This document shows positions 18,404 through 27,161 of a stretch of DNA of 64,000 nucleotides, one piece after another (the stretch's first letter is position 1; the number at the start of each line of letters is the position of its first letter). The position numbers and the translations under genes were made by a program. The DNA is from Pseudomonas sp. GM79. GTDB lineage: Bacteria > Pseudomonadota > Gammaproteobacteria > Pseudomonadales > Pseudomonadaceae. A model generated the notes under the pieces. That model ran no database searches. It was not told where the DNA came from and saw only the letters and a program-made list of their open reading frames with translations. The DNA is taken from NCBI RefSeq assembly GCF_000282495.1, contig NZ_AKJE01000112.1, positions 19,890 through 83,889 of the forward strand, read 5' to 3'.

Positions 18404-19631
18404 AGCGGTTTCTACAACAGTAGAGACCGATGCCGCTGAGCAGGCTGTAACTGAGCAGCCCCACCCAGCCCACCGCATTGCCCATTACACTGTCCGGCCA
18501 TAACCCGACCATTGGCGCCAGCCACACCAGCGGCAGGTTCGACGCCAGCCGCAACAGCTCCAGCTTCAACGCCTGCGGGCGATTCTCCAGGGCCACGCCC
18601 AACACAAACAGCCCCAGTGCCACGGCGCCCCAGCCCAACACCAGGGCCGAAGTCGGCAGGCTCTGCTCCAGGTTCATCAGGTAACTGCCCAAGGCGATGT
18701 AGACGCAGAACTGCAGCGCCACATACCACTGCTGGCGTCCATCCAGCGGTACCTCGAATTTGCGGAACTGGCTCAGGTCCGGTTTGTTCATCGGGTACTT
18801 GGCCGCCACATCCGCTGGTCGCCAACCGGTGCGCATGAACCAGATCCGCAGCTTGTCCCACCAGCGTTCGGCGCGCCGTGCGTCATCCCATAGCTGCGCA
18901 TAGAACTGCACGTTCGCCCACAACGGATTCCAGCTCGCCAGCGGTGTGGTCACGCCGAAAATCACCGGCTCGTTGTCGTCCTCTTCCTGGAACGAGCCAA
19001 ATAGACGGTCCCAAATAATGAACACCCCGCCGTAGTTGCGATCCATGTAAAGAGCGTTCTGTGCATGGTGAGCCCGATGATTGGACGGCGTGACGAAGAA
19101 CCATTCGAACCAGCCGAGCTTGGGAATGTGCCGGGTATGCACCCAGAATTGGTACAGCAGATTCAGCGCCGCAACGCTGACGAACACCACGAGTGGAACG
19201 CCGAGCACGGCCATGGGCAGGTAGAAAATCCAGCTCAACAGAAACCCGGTGCTGGTCTGGCGCAAGGCGGTGGAGAGGTTGTAGTCCTCGCTCTGGTGAT
19301 GCACCGAGTGGGCAGCCCAGAGGATGTTGCGTTCGTGACCCATGCGGTGCAGCCAGTAATAGCAGAAGTCGTAGAAGACGAAGGCAAACACCCAGACCCA
19401 GACGCTGTCGGCCGACAGCTCAATCACGGCCAGGTGCTTCAGGGCGAAGGCATAAGTCACCAGGCCGACGCCTTTGGTCAACAGGCCCGTGGTAGTCGAC
19501 AGCACGCCGGTGCTGAGGCTGTTGATCGCGTCTGCCACGCGGTAATTGCTCACCCCGCGCCAACGGTCGGCCAGCAACTCGACCGCAATCAGCACAAAGA
19601 AAAACGGCACCGCATACAGAATAAAGTCCAT
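18384..19631 (-). CDS. sterol desaturase / fatty acid hydroxylase superfamily membrane enzyme
   Basis: A 415-residue integral membrane protein. The di-iron histidine boxes are recognisable: WLHRMGHERN (about 94-103), AAHSVHHQSED (106-116) and NHRAHHAQN (about 184-192). An extra C-terminal hydrophobic domain of four or so helices follows, as in the larger bacterial members. It is expected to hydroxylate or desaturate a lipid using O2; the substrate is unknown. Convergent with dedA. Confidence 0.85.
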   Translation of the reverse strand: MDFILYAVPFFFVLIAVELLADRWRGVSNYRVADAINSLSTGVLSTTTGLLTKGVGLVTYAFALKHLAVIELSADSVWVWVFAFVFYDFCYYWLHRMGHERNILWAAHSVHHQSEDYNLSTALRQTSTGFLLSWIFYLPMAVLGVPLVVFVSVAALNLLYQFWVHTRHIPKLGWFEWFFVTPSNHRAHHAQNALYMDRNYGGVFIIWDRLFGSFQEEDDNEPVIFGVTTPLASWNPLWANVQFYAQLWDDARRAERWWDKLRIWFMRTGWRPADVAAKYPMNKPDLSQFRKFEVPLDGRQQWYVALQFCVYIALGSYLMNLEQSLPTSALVLGWGAVALGLFVLGVALENRPQALKLELLRLASNLPLVWLAPMVGLWPDSVMGNAVGWVGLLSYSLLSGIGLYCCRNRFTRWAS

Positions 19632-19745
19632 GACGCGCCCTGATCAGAATCGTTCCGCAGAGATTAGGTGTAGCCGCGTGTTAACCCTATGGCAACGAAT
19701 GACAAATTAGTGGACATTTAACGCCATGAATCTGGAGAAAAGCCC

Positions 19746-20414
19746 ATGAGCAAAAAAATTGCAGTGATCCTTTCCGGCTGCGGCGTGTACGACGGCGCCG
19801 AGATCCACGAAAGCGTGATCACCCTGCTGCGGCTGGACCAGCGCGGCGCCCAGGTGCAGTGTTTCGCACCCGATATCGCGCAGTTGCATGTCATCAACCA
19901 CGTTACCGGCGAAGAAATGCCCGAGTCGCGCAATGTGCTGGTGGAATCGGCACGGATCGCCCGGGGCAACATCAAGGATATCCGTGAAGCCAGCGTCGAA
20001 GACTTCGATGCGCTGATCGTTCCTGGCGGATTCGGGTCGGCCAAAAATCTGTCGAACTTTGCCGTCGAAGGTGCCGGATGCAGCGTTCAGCCTGACGTCC
20101 TGGCGTTGACCGAAGCGTTCGCCGAGGCCGGCAAACCGGTAGGGCTGATCTGCATCTCGCCGGCCCTGGCGGCCAAGATCTACGGCCCGGGCGTGACCTG
20201 CACCATCGGCAACGATGCCGATACCGCCGCCGCGATGAACAAAATGGGCGCCACCCATGCCGAGTGCGCGGTGACCGACATCGTCGAAGACAAGGCGCGC
20301 AAGCTGGTGAGCACGCCGGCATACATGCTAGCGCAATCGATCAGCGAGGCTGCTTCCGGGATCAATAAACTGGTCGACCGCGTGCTCGAACTGACCCACG
20401 AAAACGACGAGTAA
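19746..20414 (+). CDS. elbB: ElbB, DJ-1/PfpI-like isoprenoid-associated glyoxalase
   Basis: A 222-residue protein opening KKIAVILSGCGVYDGAEIHE, typical of ElbB, with LIVPGGFGSAKNLSNFA (about 96-112) and a nucleophile-region LICISPALAAKI. ElbB homologues have weak glyoxalase activity and were linked to isoprenoid synthesis by name. Physiological function is uncertain. Monocistronic, with REPs following the stop. Confidence 0.92.
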   Translation: MSKKIAVILSGCGVYDGAEIHESVITLLRLDQRGAQVQCFAPDIAQLHVINHVTGEEMPESRNVLVESARIARGNIKDIREASVEDFDALIVPGGFGSAKNLSNFAVEGAGCSVQPDVLALTEAFAEAGKPVGLICISPALAAKIYGPGVTCTIGNDADTAAAMNKMGATHAECAVTDIVEDKARKLVSTPAYMLAQSISEAASGINKLVDRVLELTHENDE

Positions 20415-20425
20415 CACGGTTTAAT

Positions 20426-20513
20426 TGTGGGAGCGGGCTTGCTCGCGAAGAGGTCAACATTCAACTTTGATGTCGACTGTCAAACCGCCTTCGCGAGCAA
20501 GCCCGCTCCCACA
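20426..20513. repeat. REP pair (BIME)
   Basis: Inverted copies tgtgggagcgggcttgctcg and ccttcgcgagcaagcccgct lie in the convergent elbB/yaiI intergenic region. Confidence 0.92.
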
Positions 20514-20529
20514 AGGTTCAATGCATGGC

Positions 20530-20985
20530 TCAAGACTTGCGCGACAACCGCGTAAGTATCCGGTCCAGCGCATTGGCGAATGCCTGCTTCTCGCGCTCGC
20601 CAAACGGCGCCGGTCCGCCGCTCATCTGGCCCTGCTCACGCAGATCGGTGAACAGATTACGCACCGCCAGTCGATCGCCCATGTTCTGCGCATCGAACTC
20701 CTTGCCCCGTGGATCCAGCGCCGCGACGCCTTTCTTCACCAACCGGTCCGCCAGCGGTACATCGCTGCAAATCACCAGTTCACCTGGCACCGCGTGTTCC
20801 ACCAGGTAATCGTCGGCGGCATCCGGGCCGCTGGGTACTACGATCAACTTCACCAGCGCGAGGCCCGGTTTAATCTGCGGCTGGCCGGCCACTAGCACCA
20901 CTTCGAACTGGCGCTTGAGGGCGAACTTCACCACCAGATCCTTGGCTGCCCGAGGGCAAGCGTCGGCATCGATCCACACGCGCAT
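20530..20985 (-). CDS. YaiI/YqxD family protein (DUF188)
   Basis: A 151-residue protein with the family opening MRVWIDADACPRAAKD and VICSDVPLADRLVKKG. The fold is a PIN-like nuclease fold according to family knowledge, but no function is established. The ATG at 20985 starts the conserved sequence. It is convergent with elbB and lies between two REP clusters. Confidence 0.9.
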   Translation of the reverse strand: MRVWIDADACPRAAKDLVVKFALKRQFEVVLVAGQPQIKPGLALVKLIVVPSGPDAADDYLVEHAVPGELVICSDVPLADRLVKKGVAALDPRGKEFDAQNMGDRLAVRNLFTDLREQGQMSGGPAPFGEREKQAFANALDRILTRLSRKS

Positions 20986-21007
20986 AGTGTTTCCTCTATT
21001 GAAAAGC

Positions 21008-21072
21008 ATCGCGGGCAAGCCCGCTCCCACAAGGTTAGCGCTGAACCTGTGGGAGCGGGCTTGCCCGCGATT
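21008..21072. repeat. REP pair, gcccgcga variant
   Basis: catcgcgggcaagcccgctc and an inverted gtgggagcgggcttgcccgc with a short spacer. This is the 'gcccgcga' variant, distinct from the 'gctcgcga' REPs elsewhere. Confidence 0.9.
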
Positions 21073-21090
21073 ATGAGCGTAGCGAATGCT

Positions 21091-22989
21091 TCAGGAAACC
21101 GACACCCGCCGCTTCTCGGCCATCCGGCTACGGCTATACAACACAATGATCGCAATGATCGCCACAGCCTGAGCACTCAGGGAATACGCATCAGCGTGGA
21201 TCCCCAGCCAGTCGAAGTCAAAGAACGGCACCGGCCGCGTGCCGAAGATCCCGGCTTCCTGCAACGCCTTCACGCCATGGCCGGCAAACACCACCGACAA
21301 TGCGCACAACAAACCGGCATTGATGCCGAAGAACAACGCCAGCGGCAGTTTCGCCGAGCCACGCAGAATCACCCAGGCCAGACCAATCAGCATTACCAGC
21401 GCTGTCGCTCCGCCCGCCATTACGGCGTTGTGTCCTGCTGGCCCGGCCTGCAACCACAGGGTTTCGTAAAACAGGATCACTTCGAACAGCTCGCGATAAA
21501 CCGAGAAGAACGCCAGAATCGCAAAGCCGAAACGCCCGCCACCACTCACCAGGCTGCTCTTGATGTAATCCTGCCATGCCGCTGCGTGGCGACGGTCGTG
21601 CATCCACACGCCGAGCCAGAGCACCATGACACTGGCAAACAACGCCGTCGCGCCTTCCAGCAGTTCACGCTGGGCGCCGCTGACGTCGATCACATAAGCC
21701 GCAACCGCCCAGGTCGCCAGCCCGGCCAGCAGTGCCAGGCCCCAACCGATGTTGACGCTGCGTACCGCCGATTGCTGACCGGTATTGCGCAGGAATGCGA
21801 GGATCGCCGCGAGCACCAGAATCGCTTCCAGACCTTCACGCAGCAGAATCAACAGACCGGAAATGTAGCTCAGCGACCAGCTCAAGCCATCACTGCCCAG
21901 CAGGCCAGCGGACTGTTTCAACTTGGCTTTGGCCGCATCCAGGCGCTGCTCGGCCTGGGCCACCGGCAAGCCGTCCTGCAACGACTGACGGTACGCCATC
22001 AGGGATTTTTCGGTGTCTTTGCGCACGTTGGCGTCGACGTTGTCCAGCGAGCTTTCGACCAGCTCGAAGCCTTCCAGGTACGCCGCTACCGACAAGTCAT
22101 AAGCCTGATCGTGATCGCCGGCGCGGTAGGCTGCGATGCTCTTGTCCAGGGTGGCCGCCGTGTAATCAAGCAACTGCCCCGGACCACGCTTGACCTGCGG
22201 CGGTTGCGCCCGTTGTGCACGGAAGGTAGCGGCCGCTTGCGGACCTTCAGCGGCCTGCACTTCGGCTGGCGTCTGACGTGCCAGGTCGGCGATGTTGTAG
22301 GTTTTCTCGGATTTGGCCGCAGCCGGATCGGCGCTGAAGCTGGCGATATAGGTCGCCAGGTCCCAACGTTGACGATCATCCAACTGATCGGCGAAAGCCG
22401 GCATGTCGGTGCCTTCAACGCCCATGCCCAGCGTGTTGTAGATCGCATAGAGGCTCAGACGGTCCAGTCGCACGGCATCACGCAGATTGGCCGGCGGTGG
22501 CGTCATGCCGACACCCGCCGGACCGTCACCGGCCCCCGCATCGCCATGGCACACCGAGCATTGCTGGGTATACAGCGGCGCGCCGCGAGTCGGGTCTGGA
22601 GTGATAACCGGGGCTTGGCTGACCTCATAGGTCACCGCCAGTTTTGCCCCCAGCTGCCGCGCCTGACGGGCAACATCCGCGCCGTCCTTGCGAGCGGCGA
22701 TGGCAGCGCCAAGGCTGCCGACGCCCTGCTCCAGCTCTGCGCGTTCGGGTTTGGCCGGCAAATCGGCGATCAAACCTTGTAGCACCTTGAGGAATTCCTG
22801 CTGTTCGCGGTATTCAGACTCATCGATGACCTTGCCCGCCTCGACCGTCGCTGGGTAATCGGCGCCAATGTAATCGAGCAAATGCAGGGCCTTGGGCGCA
22901 CCTTCCGCGGTTTCGGCCAGCGCATTGAAGCTGCAGAACGCGATCACCGGCAGCACGAGCCACGCCAGAAAACGAGAGGAGGCAATCAT
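21091..22989 (-). CDS. FTR1-family iron permease with cytochrome c domain
   Basis: A 632-residue protein. A signal peptide (to about 25) and a periplasmic region contain a haem-c site CSVCH (Cys144, Cys147, His148) with a possible axial Met in EGTDMPAFADQL. A long helical linker and about seven membrane helices follow. The FTR1 iron-exchange motifs REGLE (384-388) and RELFE (499-503) are present, plus an extra RELLE (441-445). FTR1 permeases take up iron coupled to oxidation. Here the covalently attached cytochrome suggests electron removal from Fe(II) in cis. A weak Fur-like 19-mer lies upstream at 23033-23051. No oxidase or EfeO/EfeB partner gene adjoins it. Confidence 0.9.
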   Translation of the reverse strand: MIASSRFLAWLVLPVIAFCSFNALAETAEGAPKALHLLDYIGADYPATVEAGKVIDESEYREQQEFLKVLQGLIADLPAKPERAELEQGVGSLGAAIAARKDGADVARQARQLGAKLAVTYEVSQAPVITPDPTRGAPLYTQQCSVCHGDAGAGDGPAGVGMTPPPANLRDAVRLDRLSLYAIYNTLGMGVEGTDMPAFADQLDDRQRWDLATYIASFSADPAAAKSEKTYNIADLARQTPAEVQAAEGPQAAATFRAQRAQPPQVKRGPGQLLDYTAATLDKSIAAYRAGDHDQAYDLSVAAYLEGFELVESSLDNVDANVRKDTEKSLMAYRQSLQDGLPVAQAEQRLDAAKAKLKQSAGLLGSDGLSWSLSYISGLLILLREGLEAILVLAAILAFLRNTGQQSAVRSVNIGWGLALLAGLATWAVAAYVIDVSGAQRELLEGATALFASVMVLWLGVWMHDRRHAAAWQDYIKSSLVSGGGRFGFAILAFFSVYRELFEVILFYETLWLQAGPAGHNAVMAGGATALVMLIGLAWVILRGSAKLPLALFFGINAGLLCALSVVFAGHGVKALQEAGIFGTRPVPFFDFDWLGIHADAYSLSAQAVAIIAIIVLYSRSRMAEKRRVSVS

Positions 22990-23136
22990 GAATAAATCTC
23001 AAATGGAAATACGAAGTAACACATTGTTCACTCCCAATGAGTTTCACTCAAGCTTTGTTGGTATTTCCTGCGTAGCTGCGTATAAATTCAGCGGCCAATT
23101 GCCATCTACGCCGGTTTCGTTCAGGGAAGAATCAAC

Positions 23137-24543
23137 GTGTCCATGCGTTCAAACCTGTTTTTCTCACTGCTGTTAAGCCTTGCCCTGCAACTGACTGGTT
23201 GCGCCGCCTATCGCGACTACGACCTGGAACTGGAGCAAACGACCGCCCAGTTGAAAGCCGGAAATCCGCAGGGCGCTCTCCAACTGCTGGAGCTGCACAA
23301 TCCGTCAGAAGAACGGGATCTGCTCTACTACTTCGAAAAAGGTGCAGTCCTGAGTGCCGGTGGTGCACTGCCGCAAAGCCAGGTTGCCTGGCGCAGTGCA
23401 GAGCAAATGGTGATCCAGCGCCAGGACACCGTCGAGTCTGCTGGCACACAGCTCTTGTCCGCGATGGGCGATCATTGGGGCAGCATCATCAATGACAAAC
23501 TGCGGCGCTACGATGGCTACGACTACGAAAAAGTCATGCTGACCACGCAAATGGCCCTGAACCAGTTGGCCGTGAATGACTTCGACGGTGCTCGCGCCGA
23601 CATCAAGAAAACCCACGAACGTGAAGCACTGATTGCCCGTCAGCGGGAAAAGGAATACGAGCGACTTGAAGAAGAAGCCAAGGCTCAGGGCGTTCGCGTG
23701 CACTACAAGGATCTCCAGGGCTATCCCGTGATGACCCTCGATGCGCCCGCCGTGATCGCGCTGAAAAACGGCTATCAGAGTGCATTCAGTCACTACCTGG
23801 CCGGGTTTACGTATGAAGCGCTGGGTGAGCGTGATCTTGCCGCCCCGGGTTATCGCCAGGCCATCGAGTTGCGACCCGACCTGCCCTTCTTCGAGCAGGC
23901 ATTGCGCGAACTCGACAAACCCGCAGCCAAGGCAAATGAAAGTGATGTGCTAGTCATCGTGCAAAGCGGCCTGGCGCCGGCGCGCAGCTCGGTTCGTGTC
24001 CCCTACCCGGTGCGCCTGGAAGACAATCAGGTGATCGTCGCCAACGTGTCGTTTCCGGTGATGGTTCCCGACACGTCGACCCCGGCGTTCACGCAGATGA
24101 CGATCGACGGTCGCAAACAGCAACTGACCCTTGTTAACAGCATCACCGACATGTCTTTGCGCACGCTGCGCGACGATATGCCGGGCATCATTCAGCGCAC
24201 CGCGCATCGCGCCTACCTGGCTGCTTCTGTTCAGGCTACAGACAACCGACGCGACCCGAGCAAAGCCTCTTACGTGACGCAGCACGATGGCTTTGAGCAC
24301 GCGGACACCCGAACCTGGCGCACGTTGTCCAACATCACTCTGGTGGCGCGCCTGCGCCTGAAAAAAGGCGAGCACCTGATCAGCCTGCCCAACACGCCGG
24401 GCGCCGCGCCCCTGAAAGTCCGCATCGAGCAGGACCATCAGGTCATAGGCCTGCGAGCGCTGGGCGAGCGGGTTTACAGCAACGGAGTGGCTTTCGAACC
24501 TGCCGTTGCGCCTGAAAGTAGTGTGGTATCCGGTCTGAAATAA
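23137..24543 (+). CDS. COG3014-type lipoprotein, first of two paralogues
   Basis: A 468-residue predicted outer-membrane lipoprotein. The signal peptide ends in the lipobox LTGC (Cys about 23). A TPR-like helical region with LYYFEKGAVL and YEKVMLTTQMALNQLAVNDFDGAR is followed by a C-terminal region with VIVQSGLAPARSSVRVPYP and ADTRTWRTL. The start is GTG at 23137, with ATG at 23143 possible; AGGGAAG precedes both. It is clearly paralogous to the next gene, but lacks its Gly/Ala/Val-rich insert before DTRTWRTL, where it instead carries a polar stretch. No function is known for the family. It leads the five-gene envelope cluster but is separated from it by a 206-bp gap with a possible promoter. 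Confidence 0.88.
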   Translation: MSMRSNLFFSLLLSLALQLTGCAAYRDYDLELEQTTAQLKAGNPQGALQLLELHNPSEERDLLYYFEKGAVLSAGGALPQSQVAWRSAEQMVIQRQDTVESAGTQLLSAMGDHWGSIINDKLRRYDGYDYEKVMLTTQMALNQLAVNDFDGARADIKKTHEREALIARQREKEYERLEEEAKAQGVRVHYKDLQGYPVMTLDAPAVIALKNGYQSAFSHYLAGFTYEALGERDLAAPGYRQAIELRPDLPFFEQALRELDKPAAKANESDVLVIVQSGLAPARSSVRVPYPVRLEDNQVIVANVSFPVMVPDTSTPAFTQMTIDGRKQQLTLVNSITDMSLRTLRDDMPGIIQRTAHRAYLAASVQATDNRRDPSKASYVTQHDGFEHADTRTWRTLSNITLVARLRLKKGEHLISLPNTPGAAPLKVRIEQDHQVIGLRALGERVYSNGVAFEPAVAPESSVVSGLK

Positions 24544-24581
24544 GTAATGGCACATTTGTGAAAGCATGTAATTAAAAAGCC

Positions 24582-24610
24582 ATTACATAGCCAGTATCCC
24601 TGTCTATAAT
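24582..24610 (+). promoter_or_regulatory. candidate sigma-70 promoter for the lipoprotein operon
   Basis: A -35-like ATTACA (24582-24587), a 17-bp spacer and a perfect -10 TATAAT (24605-24610) lie in the AT-rich gap between the two paralogues. A small hairpin (tcctc/gagga) lies downstream in the leader. This suggests the last four genes can be transcribed independently of the first. Confidence 0.5.
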
Positions 24611-24749
24611 GCCACGCCGTCGTTATTGCGATATGGCATTTAAGCTCCTCTTTTTATGAGGAATTGGCAGGAGGCCAACAGCCCTGCCGATAGGTCCCAA
24701 CAGCCCGACCAGCACGCGGCTGCATATATTCAGGGAAGACGTACCCCTT

Positions 24750-26144
24750 ATGGCATTCCGTGCCCCCGCCTTGATCGCGCTCAGCGCTGTCACATTGCTT
24801 TCCGGCTGCTCGGCCTTTCGTAACTACGATTCGGAACTTGCACAAACCAACCAGCAACTGGCCTCCGGCAACGTCGAAGCCGCCTTGACCCTGCTGGAAA
24901 AGAACAACACCGGCAAAGACAAAGACCTGCTCTATTACTTCGAGAAGGGCGAACTGCTGCGCGCCAAGGGCGACTTGTCCGGCAGCCAGAACGCCTGGAC
25001 CAGCGCCGATCAGGTGGTGGGCAAGTGGGAAGACGCAGTCAAGCTCGACACCGACAAATACCTGGCTCAGTTCGGCAGCTTCCTGGTCAACGACAAGGTT
25101 CGTCGCTACGAAGGCTACGACTACGAAAAAGTCATGCTGACCACGCAGATGGCCCTCAACCTGCTGGCGGTGAACGACTTCGACGGCGCGCGCACCGCGA
25201 TCAAGAAGACTCACGAACGTGAAGCGGTGATCGCCGACCTGCGTGACAAGGAATACCTCAAGAGCGAAGAGCAAGCCGAGAAAGAAGGCGTCAAAACCCA
25301 GTACAAGGATCTTCAGGGTTACCCGGTGGCGAGCCTCGACGCGCCGGAAGTGGTCAGCCTGAAAAACAGCTACCAGAGTGCGTTCAGCCATTACCTGGCA
25401 GGCTTCGTTTATGAAGCCCTGGGCGAGAAAGATCTGGCGGCGCCGGGTTATCGCAAGGCCGTCGAACTGCGCCCGAACACGCCGCTGCTGGAACAGGCAC
25501 TGGTGAACCTCGACAAACCGGCCAAGAGCGATGACAGCGACATCCTGATCGTGGTGCAAAGCGGTCTCGCACCGTCCCGCGACTCGATCCGCATTCCGCT
25601 GCCGTTGCCGATCAGCAACAACGTGGTGATCACGCCGCTGTCGTTCCCGATCATCAAGCCCGATACCTCAACCGCCACCTTTGCCCAGATCGGCGTGGAC
25701 GGTCAGCAGCTGAACCTGACCCAACTCAACAGCACCACTGCCATGTCCCGTCGCGCGCTGCGTGATGACATGCCGGGCATCATCCTGCGCACCACCGTGC
25801 GGGCGATCACCCGGGGTGTGGCACAGAAGCAAATCAACGAAACCAACCCGCTGGCGGGTCTTGCAGTCGGCATCACTTCAGCCGTGCTCGAAGGTGCCGA
25901 TACTCGTACATGGCGTACGCTGCCGGACAACACTCAGGTGGTACGTCTGCGCTTAAAGAAAGGCGAGCACCACGTCACGTTGCCAAGCGCCGTGGGCGGC
26001 TCGGTGGTCAAGGTCATCGTTGATCAGCGCTTTCAGGTCATCACCCTGCGCGCCGTGGGCAATCAAGTATTCGCCAACGGCCTGGCCGCACACGTGATCC
26101 CGAGCGCCAACGCGACCGCCGTGGCCAGCCTCAAACAACCTTAA
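24750..26144 (+). CDS. COG3014-type lipoprotein, second paralogue
   Basis: A 464-residue lipoprotein with lipobox LSGC (Cys about 20). A TPR-like N-half (KDLLYYFEKGELLRAKGD; KVMLTTQMALNLLAVNDF) is followed by IVVQSGLAPSRDSIRIPLP and, near residue 375, a glycine/alanine-rich hydrophobic segment LAGLAVGITSAVLEGADTR that could insert in a membrane. Family proteins are conserved but uncharacterised. Fifteen bases separate it from the YcfL-like gene, so they are co-transcribed. Both paralogues share the same TTCAGGGAAGA ribosome-binding region, consistent with tandem duplication. Confidence 0.9.
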   Translation: MAFRAPALIALSAVTLLSGCSAFRNYDSELAQTNQQLASGNVEAALTLLEKNNTGKDKDLLYYFEKGELLRAKGDLSGSQNAWTSADQVVGKWEDAVKLDTDKYLAQFGSFLVNDKVRRYEGYDYEKVMLTTQMALNLLAVNDFDGARTAIKKTHEREAVIADLRDKEYLKSEEQAEKEGVKTQYKDLQGYPVASLDAPEVVSLKNSYQSAFSHYLAGFVYEALGEKDLAAPGYRKAVELRPNTPLLEQALVNLDKPAKSDDSDILIVVQSGLAPSRDSIRIPLPLPISNNVVITPLSFPIIKPDTSTATFAQIGVDGQQLNLTQLNSTTAMSRRALRDDMPGIILRTTVRAITRGVAQKQINETNPLAGLAVGITSAVLEGADTRTWRTLPDNTQVVRLRLKKGEHHVTLPSAVGGSVVKVIVDQRFQVITLRAVGNQVFANGLAAHVIPSANATAVASLKQP

Positions 26145-26159
26145 GAACGGAGTCTTTGC

Positions 26160-26531
26160 ATGCGCTTCAAATTCATCGCTGTCGTCGCCCTCGCCTTGCT
26201 GGCCGGCTGCGCCACCCCGCCACCGCCGGAGCCAGGCAGCGCTGCCAGCAAGGTCGTGGCCATGGGCAAGCTCAAGAACATCGTGGTCGGCGCCATGCGC
26301 GTGGCCCGGGAAAACGGCTTCATGACGGTCAATGCGCAGCTGAGCAACACCAGCTACAACAACAAGACCTTCTACTACCGTTTTGCCTGGCTCGGCCCTG
26401 AAGGCTTCCCGGTTGCCGAAGAGGAAACCTGGAAAAGCCAGATGATGTACGGCGAGCAGACCAGTTTCATTCAGGCGATTGCGCCAACCGCCAAAGCCGT
26501 GGATTTCCGTCTCGAAATCAAAACGCCTTAA
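26160..26531 (+). CDS. YcfL-like lipoprotein (DUF1425)
   Basis: A 123-residue lipoprotein with signal peptide and lipobox LAGC (Cys 16), followed by a proline-rich spacer PPPPEPG. The small beta-sandwich-like domain has FYYRFAWLGPEGFPVAEE (about 72-90), the most recognisable family segment. In E. coli ycfL lies next to lpoB; the same pairing here is strong context support. Role unknown; likely at the inner face of the outer membrane. Confidence 0.87.
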   Translation: MRFKFIAVVALALLAGCATPPPPEPGSAASKVVAMGKLKNIVVGAMRVARENGFMTVNAQLSNTSYNNKTFYYRFAWLGPEGFPVAEEETWKSQMMYGEQTSFIQAIAPTAKAVDFRLEIKTP

Positions 26532-26570
26532 GCCCGACACCCTATTCGTTCAGTTTTAGAGAGCATTCCC

Positions 26571-27158
26571 ATGTTTGCACGCTTTTCGTTCATCGCCGTC
26601 ATTGCCCTCCTGGCCAGCGGTTGCGCCAACACTTCGCCAACGCTGGGCAGCAAAAACATCAGCTACGGTGACACCAAGGCCGTGGAAACCGTGACCAACG
26701 AGTTCGGTTCCACCGACCTTCAGATGATCGCCGAATCCATGACCCGCTCCCTGGCCCAGTCCGGCATCCTGCAAGGCCGTCCGGTGGTTCAGGTCTACGA
26801 CGTGAAGAACAAGACCAGCGAGTACATCGATACCCGCGAAATCACCACCAGCATCAAGACCCAACTGATGAAGACCGGCGTCGCCCGCTTCGCCAGCGAC
26901 AACACCGCCATGCAAAGCCAGGTTGACCAGCTCAAGCTGCAAAACCAGAGCGGTTTGTACAAGAAAAGCACCGTGGCCAAGACTGGCAACATGATCGCTG
27001 CCCAATATCGCATCGAAGGTTCGATCAGCTCGATCGTCAAGCGCAGCAGCGACTACAAGGACGTCTTCTACAAATTCAGCCTGCAATTGATCGACGTTGA
27101 AAGCGGTCTGGCCGAGTGGATGGACGAAAAAGAGATCCGCAAAACCACGGAGCGTTAA
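26571..27158 (+). CDS. LpoB-like lipoprotein (penicillin-binding protein activator family)
   Basis: A 195-residue lipoprotein with lipobox ASGC (Cys about 18). The fold family of LpoB/CsgG-N is suggested by the segment VVQVYDVKNKTSEYIDTREITTSIK and the C-terminal GSISSIVKRSSDYKDVFYKFSLQLIDVESG. E. coli LpoB activates PBP1b from the outer membrane. In Pseudomonas aeruginosa that role belongs to a different protein (LpoP), so a PBP-activating role for this one should not be assumed. It sits between the YcfL-like and CsgG-like genes with tight spacing. Confidence 0.85.
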   Translation: MFARFSFIAVIALLASGCANTSPTLGSKNISYGDTKAVETVTNEFGSTDLQMIAESMTRSLAQSGILQGRPVVQVYDVKNKTSEYIDTREITTSIKTQLMKTGVARFASDNTAMQSQVDQLKLQNQSGLYKKSTVAKTGNMIAAQYRIEGSISSIVKRSSDYKDVFYKFSLQLIDVESGLAEWMDEKEIRKTTER

Positions 27159-27161
27159 TCG

